Positions 34,285-44,171 are shown, counted from the first letter of the stretch. The stretch is 64,000 bases of DNA from an uncultured Muribaculaceae bacterium (GCA_910579185.1 CAJTTG010000001.1:1-64000); one strand, 5' to 3'. Notes: generated by a model not told the origin, from the letters alone. Translations and numbers: made by a program.

Positions 34285-34328
34285 CAAATATAAACTATAT
34301 TTTGTAGTTAGAACTATATTGCATAGTT
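34285..34328 (-). promoter_or_regulatory. blaI promoter with two BlaI operators
   Basis: Minus-strand TATATTTG (34292-34285) is a perfect -7 match. Upstream are two near-identical palindromes with AACTA-N7-TAGTT symmetry, 34293-34309 and 34312-34328, centres 19 bases apart, about two helical turns. Tandem sites suit two BlaI dimers bound on one DNA face. Confidence 0.75.
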
Positions 34329-34410
34329 AATAGTTGTTAACCCCCTCTGTTAATCAGAAGGATATTCGGTAAAACAATAAGGTACAAATGTGATATTCCG
34401 CTTTGAAATA

Positions 34411-34784
34411 TAGGGAGAAAATCATAGTTTTGTCCCTATGAAATCGAGATTAGAAGAATTTGTAGGGAAATATTGACCGACACGATGATTTCGCACCTCA
34501 ACCGAGATATATCTTCCTATCTGGAATCAATCGGAGAAGATGCCCCGGTAGAGCAACCAAAGAAAAAGGTCAAGACTCGCGATAGAATAATAGAATTGCT
34601 CCGCGACAATCCGAAGCACACCACTCGTACTCTCGCAGAGGAAATCGGCATAAATGAAAACATGAAGATTATCGGTGGGGATGGTGTTCTGTTAGCCGAT
34701 GGCTCTTTTCGCGTTCTTAATGAAATAGCGGAGTGTAGGGGATGGATCCTCTGCACTCCGCTATTTAGGGATAATGAAATATGA
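34411..34784 (+). pseudogene. Internally deleted copy of the fic gene with intact promoter/operator
   Basis: The palindrome and -7 box (34411-34438) match those at 7932-7959. From ATG 34438 the frame gives MKSRLEEFVGKY then TGA: a deletion joins codon 12 to the equivalent of about 8680 in the intact gene. The second part (from 34473) continues as the linker and helix-turn-helix start (SSYLESIGEDAPVEQPKK, TTRTLAEEIGI) and then diverges. The whole Fic catalytic core is gone. -33 TTTG is at 34402-34405, spaced 19 bases, so the promoter may still work. Confidence 0.85.
34723..34766. terminator. Bidirectional terminator
   Basis: Perfect 13-base inverted repeat AAATAGCGGAGTG / CACTCCGCTATTT with an 18-base loop, 20 bases from the end of the GH57 gene on the minus strand and at the end of the fic remnant. 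Confidence 0.75.
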
Positions 34785-34786
34785 TT

Positions 34787-36247
34787 TTATTTCGTTGCTG
34801 TTTTTTTCTTTGCGGATGGCTTGGCCTTCTCAGTTTTTGCCTCTACTGATTTCTTTGCTTTGGGTTCAGCTTTTGCCTTTTTAGCCTTCGGCTCGGCCTT
34901 TATCTCCTCCTTGGCTGCTTTCTTTTCACGAAGAAGATGCTCTTCGTTGTAATGCTCTATGTTTTTGCGCATGGAGCTTACTTCTTTGTTGAGCGTCTCA
35001 ATCTCCTGTTCCTGATTACGGATTGTGGTCAGGAGCGCATTGAGTTCTTCGTTTTCGATTGAAAGGGGATACTGTTCTTCAACACGTACAATAAAGTCGG
35101 CCAGCACGTTCATGTAGTTGGTAAATGCTACAAAAGGCGTTTCGTACGGGCTGAAGTTAGAATGAGCGGCACCATCGGCGAAATGTTTTGTCGCCATGTA
35201 GAACAAATGGTCTGCTGCCTGCAGATAATACCAGTCCTGTTTCAGGCGGCGGTCGTCGCATAGACGTACACGTTCTGCAACGGAATACAATTTCTCGAAA
35301 GCTTCGTTCTGGAGCTTGTTTCCGAGCCATGCCGTGGTGTCACGTGATTCGTCGGTCCATGAGATCGGGTGCATGATTGAGAGTTCCCCTACAGATTTCA
35401 GCTTGGAGATTGCTTCTGTTGGAGTAACGAACTCAATGCCGCGCTGCTGGGCGAAGTAGGGCAGTGCTTCAAGGAACTGGAATATACCGGTCTCGCGTGT
35501 CTGGAATTCTCCGAATGTTTCCAGATTCATGAACAGATTGACAATCTGCTCTTCGGCCGGAGTTGAAGCGATCCAGTCAATATATTTGTCTGCGGTCAGT
35601 GGATATGCATCCCATTCAGTATCGCTGAAGCGTTTTGAGATATCATCGCTGAGCTTGGAGTTGCGCAAGAGTATCTTCAGTTTGGGAGCAGTGGCCGCAC
35701 TGTACACATAGTTCGGTGATTTCCATCCGAGGATATGTTTGGCGCCTTCTGTGATCACCCCCTTGTAGCCCATGGCGAGGATCTGCGGTGCCATTTCGTC
35801 ACAATAGATAAGCTCTGTGTTGCGCAGAACTTTAGGACGCACTCCGAACAGTTCGTGGATCTTTTCATCATGGACTTTGACCTGATTGGCAAATTCGTCA
35901 GGATCGATGAGCGATGATAATGAGTGGGCGTATGTCTCAGCAAGAAATTCCACGCGTCCTGTAGCTACAAGCTTCTTCAGCACGTCGATCAGTTCGGGCA
36001 CATATTGTTCGATCTGTTCGAGAGCCACGCCTGTTATTGAAAGTGCGCATTTGAATCCGGGATTCTGTTCAAGCATGCGCAGCAGGCTTTCAGCTGCCGG
36101 GATGTAGCTGTGTTGTGCGATGCGTGTAACTATATCGTCGTTGGCAAAGTCGTCGTAATAATAGTGGTCGTTGCCTATATCGAAGAAGCGGTATCTTTTG
36201 AGGCGGAACGGCTGATGGATTTGAAAATAAAAACAGATTGCTTTCAT
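34787..36247 (-). CDS. Glycoside hydrolase family 57 alpha-amylase-like enzyme
   Basis: 486 residues. GH57 features: N-terminal YFQIHQPFR, the conserved LSITG strand, AETYAHS, and RNTELIYCDEM containing the catalytic nucleophile Glu. Cytoplasmic (no signal). The last 60 residues are a coiled coil and then a repetitive Lys/Ala/Glu tail with several KAKK units, not part of the catalytic domain. It is third in a glycogen / alpha-glucan operon after the debranching enzyme and a GT4 enzyme. Confidence 0.9.
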   Translation of the reverse strand: MKAICFYFQIHQPFRLKRYRFFDIGNDHYYYDDFANDDIVTRIAQHSYIPAAESLLRMLEQNPGFKCALSITGVALEQIEQYVPELIDVLKKLVATGRVEFLAETYAHSLSSLIDPDEFANQVKVHDEKIHELFGVRPKVLRNTELIYCDEMAPQILAMGYKGVITEGAKHILGWKSPNYVYSAATAPKLKILLRNSKLSDDISKRFSDTEWDAYPLTADKYIDWIASTPAEEQIVNLFMNLETFGEFQTRETGIFQFLEALPYFAQQRGIEFVTPTEAISKLKSVGELSIMHPISWTDESRDTTAWLGNKLQNEAFEKLYSVAERVRLCDDRRLKQDWYYLQAADHLFYMATKHFADGAAHSNFSPYETPFVAFTNYMNVLADFIVRVEEQYPLSIENEELNALLTTIRNQEQEIETLNKEVSSMRKNIEHYNEEHLLREKKAAKEEIKAEPKAKKAKAEPKAKKSVEAKTEKAKPSAKKKTATK

Positions 36248-36279
36248 GATTTTATTGATCGTGAGGTTGATTTTTCCGG

Positions 36280-37539
36280 TTATTTGTTGATCACACGTTT
36301 ATAGATGTCTATGACTTTCGCACCGGCTTTGTCCCATGTGATCCTGTTCACTTCTGCAAGTCCGTCCTCGCGAAGCTGGTTATACATAGCCGGATAGGTT
36401 ATTATTGAATGTATTGCATCAGCCATGGCGTCGATGTCCCAATAGTCCGTCTTGATGACATTATCGAGAATTTCGGCACATCCGCTCTGCTTTGAGATGA
36501 TCGATGGCACGCCCATCTGCATTGCCTCAAGGGGTGATATGCCGAATGGCTCGGAAACGGAGGGCATGATGTAGACGTCGCTTGCTTTCAGCATCTCGTA
36601 CACCTGCTTGCCTTTCTGGAAGCCGGGGAAATGGAAGCGGTCAGCGATGCCACGCTCGGCTGCGAGCATGATCATCTTGTCCATCATATCACCGGAACCT
36701 GCCATTACGAATCTGACATTGTGATTGTTTTTCAACACTTTCGCAGCAGCTTCAACAAAATATTCCGGTCCTTTCTGCATCGTGATTCGGCCAAGGAATG
36801 TGACAACCTTCTCTTTGGGCTTTGAGGCCTGTACATTGAGCAGTTCATCGCTCAGAGGTGTCACAGCATTGTGGACTGTTGTGACTTTAGCTGGGTCGAT
36901 ACCATATTTCTCTATTACGGTCTGACGGGTCAGATTGCTGACGGTGATGATATGGTCGGCCTGATTCATGCCATCTTTTTCTATGCCGAACACCGTAGGA
37001 TTGACATTGCCACGGGAACGGTCGAAGTCTGTGGCGTGAACGTGGATCACCAACGGCTTTCCGGTCACCTGTTTCGCGTGTATACCGGCCGGATATGTCA
37101 GCCAGTCATGGGAGTGGATGACGTCAAAGTCGAGTGTGCGTGCGATTACGCCGGCACAGATCGAATAATTGTTGATCTCTTCCAGTAGGTTGTCCGGATA
37201 ACGTCCGGAGAACTCAAGGCAGCCGAGATCGTTGGTGCGCATATAGTTGAAATCGGCATATATGTTCGACCTAAGTTTGAAATATAGGTCGGGATCCATG
37301 TATTTGCCTATTCTCTGCTCAACGTATTCGCGGCTTACATCGCGCCATGCTATAGGCACCTGCGATGCGCCGATGATATTTGCGAAACTTTTATCCTCGT
37401 CACCCCATGGCTTGGGGATTACAAAGGATATATCCATGTCGCCACATTCCCACATTCCTTTTGTGAGGCCGTAGCTGGCAGTGCCGAGACCGCCCAGGAT
37501 ATGAGGGGGGAATTCCCACCCGAACATTAGTGCTTTCAT
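36280..37539 (-). CDS. GT4-family glycosyltransferase (glycogen synthase-like)
   Basis: 419 residues. The N-terminus MFGWEFPPHILGGLGTA has the GGLG glycine loop of glycogen/starch synthases; the C-terminal Rossmann domain has FLGRITMQKGPEYFVEAA and the E-x7-E region PSVSEPFGISPLEAMQMG. It should elongate an alpha-1,4-glucan from a nucleotide sugar. It lies 15 bases after the debranching enzyme gene and 32 before the GH57 gene on the same strand, supporting joint glycogen metabolism. Confidence 0.88.
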   Translation of the reverse strand: MKALMFGWEFPPHILGGLGTASYGLTKGMWECGDMDISFVIPKPWGDEDKSFANIIGASQVPIAWRDVSREYVEQRIGKYMDPDLYFKLRSNIYADFNYMRTNDLGCLEFSGRYPDNLLEEINNYSICAGVIARTLDFDVIHSHDWLTYPAGIHAKQVTGKPLVIHVHATDFDRSRGNVNPTVFGIEKDGMNQADHIITVSNLTRQTVIEKYGIDPAKVTTVHNAVTPLSDELLNVQASKPKEKVVTFLGRITMQKGPEYFVEAAAKVLKNNHNVRFVMAGSGDMMDKMIMLAAERGIADRFHFPGFQKGKQVYEMLKASDVYIMPSVSEPFGISPLEAMQMGVPSIISKQSGCAEILDNVIKTDYWDIDAMADAIHSIITYPAMYNQLREDGLAEVNRITWDKAGAKVIDIYKRVINK

Positions 37540-37554
37540 GTGATGTGGCGGAGA

Positions 37555-39498
37555 TTAAATGTTAAACTTCTTGAGTGCGGTTATCGTACGGAGAATACCG
37601 GCAACGTTTGTCGCGTGGCTGATCGCACCTCGTCCTGAGAATGGCGGATTGCCGTCATACAGCTGCGACAGCGAGCCTACGCATCCTTGCGTCATCTCAT
37701 CCTCATAGCCTATAAGCATGCGGTCGATATAGCTCACACCGCTGTGGCCAAACACTTTCAGGTAGGCATCGGCATAAAATCCGAAAAGCCATGGGCGTGC
37801 CGGTCCATTGTGCAACGCAAGTTCGCGGTCTTCCGGTGATCCCTGATATGCCGGACGGTAGCCGAAACTCTTCGGTGACAATGTGCGCAGACCCTTGGGG
37901 GTCAGAAGCTCGCGTGTCACTACGTCGAGCACACGTTTGCGCTGGCGACGATCCAGAGGCGAATAATCCAGTCCGATGGCAACAGCCATATTGGGTCTCA
38001 CTGACGGATCTGCATAATTGTCGTTGACATAATCGAACAGATAGCCGTAATCGTTTAGGAATGTATCAATAAAGGCCGGTTTCAGTTTGTCGGCAGTCTC
38101 AGTCATCCGTGTGCATAGGTCGGAATAGGGAGCACGACCGTCGGCGAGATTGGTGGCAAAGCGCAGGGCGTTATACCATAGGGCGTTGAATTCAACCAAC
38201 AATCCCGTACGCGGAACAACGGGGCGACCGTAGAGCGAAGCGTTCATCCAGGAAACAGGGGTGTCTGTTCCAACAGACCGAACCATTCCATCCGGCTGAA
38301 CCTGAAGGTTAGGATGGCTGTTGCCGAGCAGATATTGCATGATCTCTCCGATCAGGGGCATATAGCGCTTATAGCATTCTTCTGCGCCATACGCTTTGGC
38401 ATATTGCTGTAATGCCCAGATACACCAAAGAGGTATGTCAGGAAGGTCGATACCCATGATGCGCTTGTCGGTCTGCCCGGTTGTCATGTAGTTGGTCAGA
38501 GCCTTTGCGGCGGTATCCATTATCGCCTCAAAGTCTGCACGATGGTCAATAGCGATGGTGTTGCCGGGGAGAGCCATGAACGTGTTGCGTGCAAGGATTT
38601 TGCCCCAGGGATAGCCGGAAAGCATGAACATTCCGTCTGAATCTTTCAGATAGAATTGCTTGGCGGCATTTTTCAGGCAGTTGAAGAACGATGTGCGGCA
38701 TGTGCGGATGGCGATCTCGTTCTCATACATTTTGGAGAGGGATCTGGGTGAAACCTCGCTGAGTCCGGCAGAGAAAATAATGGATTCGCCTTTCTTGATC
38801 GGGATTTCGAAATAGCCCGGAACCCACAGATCCTCTACGTATGGCACGCCTCGTTCCATATCCTTGATGTATTCGAAGCCATTGTACCAGTTGGGCTCGT
38901 AGTGCCATTGTGGTTTATGGTTGAATTGCATGTAGAGTGTCGGATAGCCGGGATATAGGCATGAGCTGACGCCGTTCGGAACCGGCTGGCATTCGCTGTT
39001 GAGATTCCCGTTGGCCATCACGAGCTGATTGACTTCGCGGAAGGCAAGCATCGGACGGAAACGCAGCGTTGTGGGGGAGTGAGCCTCTACAAGTGTGTAG
39101 CGGATAAGCAGGCGGTTCTCGTTGGATATGAAGATTTTCTCTTTTGTCAGGATCACTCCACCGACTCTGTAGGTGGTCCGGGGAACGCTCTCACAGTCAA
39201 ATTCACGGATATATTTGTGTCCGTTGGGGCTGTAGACGCCCCCTTGATAACGGTGAAGTCCAAGATTGAATTGGGCTCCGTGCTGGATCACTGAAACATC
39301 CATGGACGAAAGAAGCACGTGCCAGGAATTGTCCATCTCCGGAATGGGGACAACCAGAAGTCCGTGCTGCTTACGGGTGTTGCAGTCAACCACCGAGGTG
39401 CAGTGATAAGCGCCCGATTGATTCGTGCGGAGCATTTCTTTCATCAAAGATTGCTCCAGGTTGATCATGAGGCTTTTATCAAATTTCAGGTAACTCAT
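37555..39498 (-). CDS. Glycogen debranching enzyme (amylo-alpha-1,6-glucosidase)
   Basis: 647 residues: an N-terminal beta-sandwich domain (GDE_N; begins TNQSGAYHCTSVVDCNTRK) and a C-terminal (alpha/alpha)6 GH133-like domain with YPWGKILARNTFMALPG, GIDLPDIPLWCIWALQQYA, SWMNASLYGRPVVPRTGL and NALWYNAL, all typical of bacterial/archaeal debranching glucosidases. Cytoplasmic. First gene of the glycogen operon; the 79-base upstream gap has only a weak TATATTCG box on the minus strand. Confidence 0.92.
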   Translation of the reverse strand: MSYLKFDKSLMINLEQSLMKEMLRTNQSGAYHCTSVVDCNTRKQHGLLVVPIPEMDNSWHVLLSSMDVSVIQHGAQFNLGLHRYQGGVYSPNGHKYIREFDCESVPRTTYRVGGVILTKEKIFISNENRLLIRYTLVEAHSPTTLRFRPMLAFREVNQLVMANGNLNSECQPVPNGVSSCLYPGYPTLYMQFNHKPQWHYEPNWYNGFEYIKDMERGVPYVEDLWVPGYFEIPIKKGESIIFSAGLSEVSPRSLSKMYENEIAIRTCRTSFFNCLKNAAKQFYLKDSDGMFMLSGYPWGKILARNTFMALPGNTIAIDHRADFEAIMDTAAKALTNYMTTGQTDKRIMGIDLPDIPLWCIWALQQYAKAYGAEECYKRYMPLIGEIMQYLLGNSHPNLQVQPDGMVRSVGTDTPVSWMNASLYGRPVVPRTGLLVEFNALWYNALRFATNLADGRAPYSDLCTRMTETADKLKPAFIDTFLNDYGYLFDYVNDNYADPSVRPNMAVAIGLDYSPLDRRQRKRVLDVVTRELLTPKGLRTLSPKSFGYRPAYQGSPEDRELALHNGPARPWLFGFYADAYLKVFGHSGVSYIDRMLIGYEDEMTQGCVGSLSQLYDGNPPFSGRGAISHATNVAGILRTITALKKFNI

Positions 39499-39577
39499 GG
39501 GTAGGAATAAAATTTTGGTATTTCAGAGGGTATTAATGTAATATTGCGAATATACAATATTTTTTCTCCGTATGCAA

Positions 39578-40987
39578 TTATTTTAACTGATTTTTTTCAA
39601 TTTTGTTTAGATTAACGTCAGAATAAGCCATTTTGTCGATTTTTTTGAACTGGTAGGCTATCATTATTGCTGTGACAAGGGTGGCTAACGCATCGGATAT
39701 CGGGAACGACATCCACACTCCGTCGAGCTGGTACAGATGTGTCATCAGAAGCAAAAGCGGTATGAGGAACAGAACTTGCCGGGCAAGACTGAGAAATATT
39801 GATTGGCCAACCTTTCCTATGGACTGGAAAAATGTTGTCGAGACAATCTGGAACCCTACGACGAAGAAACATAGCAATGCGATGGAAAGTCCGTGGCTGG
39901 TTACGTCTATCAGACCTCTGTCGGTGGTGAAGGCGCGTCCTATGAGATTGGGAAGCGATAGGCCGAAGGTTGCACTGACCGACACGATTATGGTGGCGCA
40001 GCAGACGGTTAGCCAGTAGGCGCGCTTAAGGCGGTGGTAGTTGCCTGCACCGTAGTTATAGCCCACAATGGGTTGCATTCCTTGGCAGATGCCGACAACG
40101 GTCATGCAGATCAGGGATGTGAAAGTTGTGTATATCCCGGCAGCGGCCACGGCATTGTCGCCACCGAATCTCAGCAGGCTGTTGTTGACAATGGCATTGA
40201 TGAAGCAGCTGGCCAGATTGACCATGGCCGGGGCGGCGCCGATGCCTATGATGGCGAGTACGATTTCTGTTTTCAGCCGGAAACAACCGCTGGTGAAATG
40301 CAGGGTGCTTTTCTTGTCAATGAAGTGGGCGAGTACGTAGATTGTGAAGATCGACATGGAGATCACGGTAGCCAATGCCGCACCTTTTATGCCAAGATCG
40401 AAAACAAATATGAAAAGCGGATCAAGAATGAGGTTGCATCCGGCTCCTATGAACATAGATGTCATGGCTTTGACAGGATAGCCGGATGCTCTCATCACGT
40501 TATTGAGTGAGAAGCCTATGTTCATCACCAGCATTCCGGGGAGAATAAATCGCATGAAGTCGCGTGCATAGGGCAGTGTTGCCTCGCTTGCCCCGAATTT
40601 CATTAGAATCCAGTCAAGAAAAATCCACATTACGGTGATATATATGCATGCGTTGACAATGATCAGAGTCAAGGAGTTGCCTAAGGCCATTTCTGCCCCA
40701 CGCTTGTTTTTCGCACCGAGCATTATGGAGACTCTCGCACTTGACCCGGCGCCGATCAGCACACCGATGGCCGCTGAGATGTTCATCACCGGAAAGGTTA
40801 TGGTCAGTCCGGTGATGGCGTCCGTGCCAACACCTTGTCCTATGAAAATACGGTCGATCACATTATAGAGCGACATGACCAGCATTCCTACTACGGCCGG
40901 GATGCTGTAGTCCCATAGTAGCCGGCCTATCTTGCCTGTGCCGAGACGGTTTATGTCGCCGCTCGTATCTGTCAGTTCCTTTGTCAT
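39578..40987 (-). CDS. MATE-family efflux transporter
   Basis: 469 residues, about 12 transmembrane helices in two pseudo-repeats (PAVVGMLVMSLYNVIDRIFI in the first, PMVNLASCFINAIVNNSLLR in the second half) with the GICQGMQPIVGYNYGAG signature. Exports cationic drugs or metabolites in exchange for Na+ or H+. It overlaps the Crp/Fnr-type regulator gene by 4 bases, so the regulator is coupled to the pump. Confidence 0.92.
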   Translation of the reverse strand: MTKELTDTSGDINRLGTGKIGRLLWDYSIPAVVGMLVMSLYNVIDRIFIGQGVGTDAITGLTITFPVMNISAAIGVLIGAGSSARVSIMLGAKNKRGAEMALGNSLTLIIVNACIYITVMWIFLDWILMKFGASEATLPYARDFMRFILPGMLVMNIGFSLNNVMRASGYPVKAMTSMFIGAGCNLILDPLFIFVFDLGIKGAALATVISMSIFTIYVLAHFIDKKSTLHFTSGCFRLKTEIVLAIIGIGAAPAMVNLASCFINAIVNNSLLRFGGDNAVAAAGIYTTFTSLICMTVVGICQGMQPIVGYNYGAGNYHRLKRAYWLTVCCATIIVSVSATFGLSLPNLIGRAFTTDRGLIDVTSHGLSIALLCFFVVGFQIVSTTFFQSIGKVGQSIFLSLARQVLFLIPLLLLMTHLYQLDGVWMSFPISDALATLVTAIMIAYQFKKIDKMAYSDVNLNKIEKNQLK

Positions 40988-41577
40988 TTCTGCTTATATT
41001 TTCCGCTTCGGATTCTATATAGTGTCTCTTTGGTGATTCCGAGAAACGATGCTATCTGTGTCAGGTTGGCGCGTTCGAGAATCGCCGGATACTTGTTGGT
41101 GAACCATTGGTATCGTTCAGTGGCCGACATTGATTGTAGCACCATCAGACGTTCTTCTATCGTCCGTGAATATTCAAATAGAATTGAGATCAGGTAGCTT
41201 GCAACCTCAGCAATGTTTGATTCGCCGTAGTTGTCGATTATGGTGCGCATGTCGGCGATAGGGATAAACATCACATCGGTTGGTTCCATGAACTCTATGC
41301 CGATGATTATCTCGTCATCGCTGTTCGCAATCGACATGGGAATCGTGATGAAATCGTCGTCGAGGGTGAACGAATAAGTGTGCTCGCGCCCGGAGTGAAG
41401 ATAAAACGATCTTGCTGATCCCTTGCGTACAAAAAAAGCGAGTGATCTGAGATCGTGGTTGCTGAAGATCGTCTCTCCGCGGCGGAAATGGGTTTCCGTT
41501 ATCATCATGCGCAGACGGTCCTCCATTTCCTGAGTGATGTCGAGATGCTCGCGTATGTGGTCAATCAGATTTGCCAT
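40984..41577 (-). CDS. Crp/Fnr-family transcriptional regulator
   Basis: 197 residues. The cyclic-nucleotide-binding-like jelly roll spans about 20-115 (HFRRGETIFSNHDLRSL), without the FNR cysteines; the C-terminal helix-turn-helix is LTQIASFLGITKETLYRIR. Effector unknown. Translationally coupled to the downstream MATE gene and overlapping the upstream hypothetical gene by 17 bases. Confidence 0.88.
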   Translation of the reverse strand: MANLIDHIREHLDITQEMEDRLRMMITETHFRRGETIFSNHDLRSLAFFVRKGSARSFYLHSGREHTYSFTLDDDFITIPMSIANSDDEIIIGIEFMEPTDVMFIPIADMRTIIDNYGESNIAEVASYLISILFEYSRTIEERLMVLQSMSATERYQWFTNKYPAILERANLTQIASFLGITKETLYRIRSGKYKQK

Positions 41578-42076
41578 CGTTCTGAGGTGTAGGGGTTAGT
41601 GTGGCGGATATTATGAGGCATTCAACGTCAAAAGGAGTTCCGTCCGCTCTTTTGGGTTTTGTCGAAAGTTTATAGTAAAATGACCGCTGTATGTCCCAGG
41701 ATTTTATTTTTGCCTGTCGCGTTTCTCCCGATGGGATGTCGATCGGTATGAGACATTCGCGCTGGTGGAGCGTGCGGCCATGGGTGTCAAGATACTTGAT
41801 CCTGATTCTCAGTCCCGATATATTGTAGCTGGATCTGTTGGTTATGAAAAATGTCTCGTTGGCCGATCGGAGAGGCTTTTCGTAACCGGCGATGGTTATG
41901 GCGGTCGATTCGTCGCCGGCTATGATGGTATCGGCTGTTTCTTTTGATGGCATTTCTGCCCGTGTTTCAACTCGGAGGCCTTTACGGGTTGTGCGTTGTG
42001 CGTTGATGGCTATTGAGGAAACAAGAGCTATTAATACCATTGCTGTTGTCAAGATGTTGTGTCTTTGTATTTCCAT
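41561..42076 (-). CDS. Secreted hypothetical protein
   Basis: 171 residues with a signal peptide (hydrophobic 9-25, AINAQ before RTT). The mature protein looks like a single immunoglobulin-like beta domain: ETFFITNRSSYNISGLRIRI then RQAKIKSWDIQRSFYYKLS. I do not recognise the family. It lies in the DUF3078-to-MATE operon and overlaps the start of the Crp-type regulator. Confidence 0.6.
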   Translation of the reverse strand: MEIQRHNILTTAMVLIALVSSIAINAQRTTRKGLRVETRAEMPSKETADTIIAGDESTAITIAGYEKPLRSANETFFITNRSSYNISGLRIRIKYLDTHGRTLHQRECLIPIDIPSGETRQAKIKSWDIQRSFYYKLSTKPKRADGTPFDVECLIISATLTPTPQNDGKSD

Positions 42077-42099
42077 TCCGGGTCATTTTAGGCATCATA

Positions 42100-42726
42100 T
42101 TACAGATAGATAGGTTCTCTTGGCGGTTGTGGACGTGGGAAGATGCGGATGCATCCGTCCGTTGTCTGATCCGGTTGGTTTTGGCGTATCGTATATCTCC
42201 ACAAGTAGGGGAGAAGCCGCCAGGGATAAAAAGAGAATGCGCTGCGTCTTTGTTTCAGTGTCAATGCGCTGTCGTCGCTTTCAAGAGTCAGGGTGAATCT
42301 TTTAGGCAGGATAAGGGTCGATCCTATGGATTTGGTATATATCTTCGCGTCGTATTCACCACGTTTGGGTGCCGGAGTTGCCATGCCCATTATGGTGCCC
42401 GGACGGATAGCGCGGTTGCTCGACGATAGAACTATGATGTCGTAGCTGACTGCTGAGTTACGTTGACCTATATGGTTGCCGTTGCTCCTGCATATTGCTA
42501 CTTCAACCCCGGTAGCCGGGAATTGCCATATCCCCTCTATGTGATGGAGATCCATCTCTGATATCCTCGCTGTCAGTGCAGCGCGAGAGAAGCCCGTGAT
42601 GGTGCGTGAGGTCTTGGGCAGGGTATCAATTATTTTCTTCTCGCAGTGGGCGGCAAAAGCTGTAAACAACAGCATTAATGCCGCTGCAATCAGGGATATA
42701 TTGATTTTCCAACCCGGGATATTCAT
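42100..42726 (-). CDS. Hypothetical protein with N-terminal signal or anchor
   Basis: 208 residues. Residues 9-27 are a hydrophobic signal sequence ending in AAHC. The mature part is beta-rich (HIEGIWQFPATGVEVAI and a SYDIIVLSSSNRAIRPGTIMG stretch) and ends in a proline-rich tail. No known family is recognised; similar proteins occur beside DUF3078 genes in Bacteroidales as far as I can judge. Lies 12 bases from the DUF3078 gene. Confidence 0.6.
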   Translation of the reverse strand: MNIPGWKINISLIAAALMLLFTAFAAHCEKKIIDTLPKTSRTITGFSRAALTARISEMDLHHIEGIWQFPATGVEVAICRSNGNHIGQRNSAVSYDIIVLSSSNRAIRPGTIMGMATPAPKRGEYDAKIYTKSIGSTLILPKRFTLTLESDDSALTLKQRRSAFSFYPWRLLPYLWRYTIRQNQPDQTTDGCIRIFPRPQPPREPIYL

Positions 42727-42738
42727 TGCTCCGGGATG

Positions 42739-44121
42739 TTAGATTGTGCTGAAATGATAGGCGAATCCGAAGCTGAATATTTCCTTGAACTGGAATTTCT
42801 TCCATGAACTGTCGCTGCATGGAGGTGTCGATGTGTCGTAGCGCATGTGTGCGTAGAGACGGGTCGACAGGAAGCGGTTGATGTTGAAATCAATCGTGTG
42901 TTCCCAGTCGGCATAAGCGTAGTCGTAGTCTGTGAAGAGGAACAGACGTGAATGATACATGATGTTGTAGGCAATCTTCCATTCCAGGGTGCATTCGGCG
43001 CTTGAACCGACTTTGTTTTTCACCCGTCGCCCGTTGTCAATGCCGTAGGCCGATGGATCGATGCCATGATCCATTACGGTTTTCAAGTTCCATGAAAGTG
43101 GGGATATGGAGGCTCCGAATGAGAATGTCTTTTTGGGGTTCTGATAGCTGTAGGTCATACCGAGACCGATGTTGAGCTCTCCTGGTGACATCAGTGCAGC
43201 CTGTTTTGTCCGCGAATTGGTCGGATAGCTGTTGAACAGCTGAGTCTTGAACAGGACGTTGGCAGAATAGTACCAGCGGCGTGCTGCTTTGTAACCCATC
43301 GTTGCGTTGATTTGAAGAATGTCTTCCGTGATGTTGAACGAATGGATGCTGTCGTCGGGTGCGCTGTTCATGGCGAGCTTGTAGCTCATGGTTGCCTCAA
43401 ACAGGTATTTGGGATAAAATTTCTGATTCAGCTTGACATTGTAGATCACTTGGCCTATCATATTCAGATTGTTGTTGCCACCCTGATACCAGTTGGGGGA
43501 TATGTAGGCCTGGGAGAACTGCAATGATGCGTCGAAGGAATGAAGCCAGCGTTTATGTTCGATGTCGGGCTTCACATTTTTCAGGGTCGAATCATCGACT
43601 TTCATCTCCTCGAACACAATGCGTGTGGTGACTTTGTCAACGTAGGCGCGATATTGTTTCGGAACCTCCGGCATGAATGCGGAGTTGTAGCGGACATATT
43701 GCGGATTGGTCATCTCAAAACGCTGCTTTGTCTCTCCGAAAATGCGGTTGCTTGTCTCATAGTCGTCGAGCCATTGGTAGGATTGTGCGAACAATGGGTT
43801 ACGGCTGTTGTCGGATTCAGTCATGGGAAGAGTGTCAAGAAAATGATACTGGTTATATACAACCGGGCTGAACTTGCCACGGGGCAGAGGGTCAGTCATG
43901 GAAGCCATGACAGTAAGGAGCGAGTCGAAATCAGTGCGATCGATAAGCAGGTCGCTATGCTTTTTTGTCGCGGTGGATTTTCGGGGCGACTTTGTAAACT
44001 CCAGCGAGTCCAGTTCGCATATGTTCTTGTTGAGGTATGGTCGCAGGTTACCGGTTGTGGCATTGGCCACCGGACAGATTGAGGATATTAAGAGCAGGGT
44101 CAGGAATAAGTTGAAACGCAT
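42739..44121 (-). CDS. DUF3078 outer-membrane beta-barrel-like protein
   Basis: 460 residues with a signal peptide (cleaved after ANA). DUF3078 is recognisable by SPNWYQGGNNNLNMIGQVIY and KYLFEATMSYKLAMNS; many alternating strands and a C-terminal FGFAYHFSTI aromatic end suggest an outer-membrane barrel. Function unknown. It heads the operon and has a clear promoter at 44172-44203. Confidence 0.8.
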   Translation of the reverse strand: MRFNLFLTLLLISSICPVANATTGNLRPYLNKNICELDSLEFTKSPRKSTATKKHSDLLIDRTDFDSLLTVMASMTDPLPRGKFSPVVYNQYHFLDTLPMTESDNSRNPLFAQSYQWLDDYETSNRIFGETKQRFEMTNPQYVRYNSAFMPEVPKQYRAYVDKVTTRIVFEEMKVDDSTLKNVKPDIEHKRWLHSFDASLQFSQAYISPNWYQGGNNNLNMIGQVIYNVKLNQKFYPKYLFEATMSYKLAMNSAPDDSIHSFNITEDILQINATMGYKAARRWYYSANVLFKTQLFNSYPTNSRTKQAALMSPGELNIGLGMTYSYQNPKKTFSFGASISPLSWNLKTVMDHGIDPSAYGIDNGRRVKNKVGSSAECTLEWKIAYNIMYHSRLFLFTDYDYAYADWEHTIDFNINRFLSTRLYAHMRYDTSTPPCSDSSWKKFQFKEIFSFGFAYHFSTI

Positions 44122-44171
44122 GCCGAAAGTGTTGTTGAAACGTGATTTGAATCAGTTCTTGATTTCCAATG

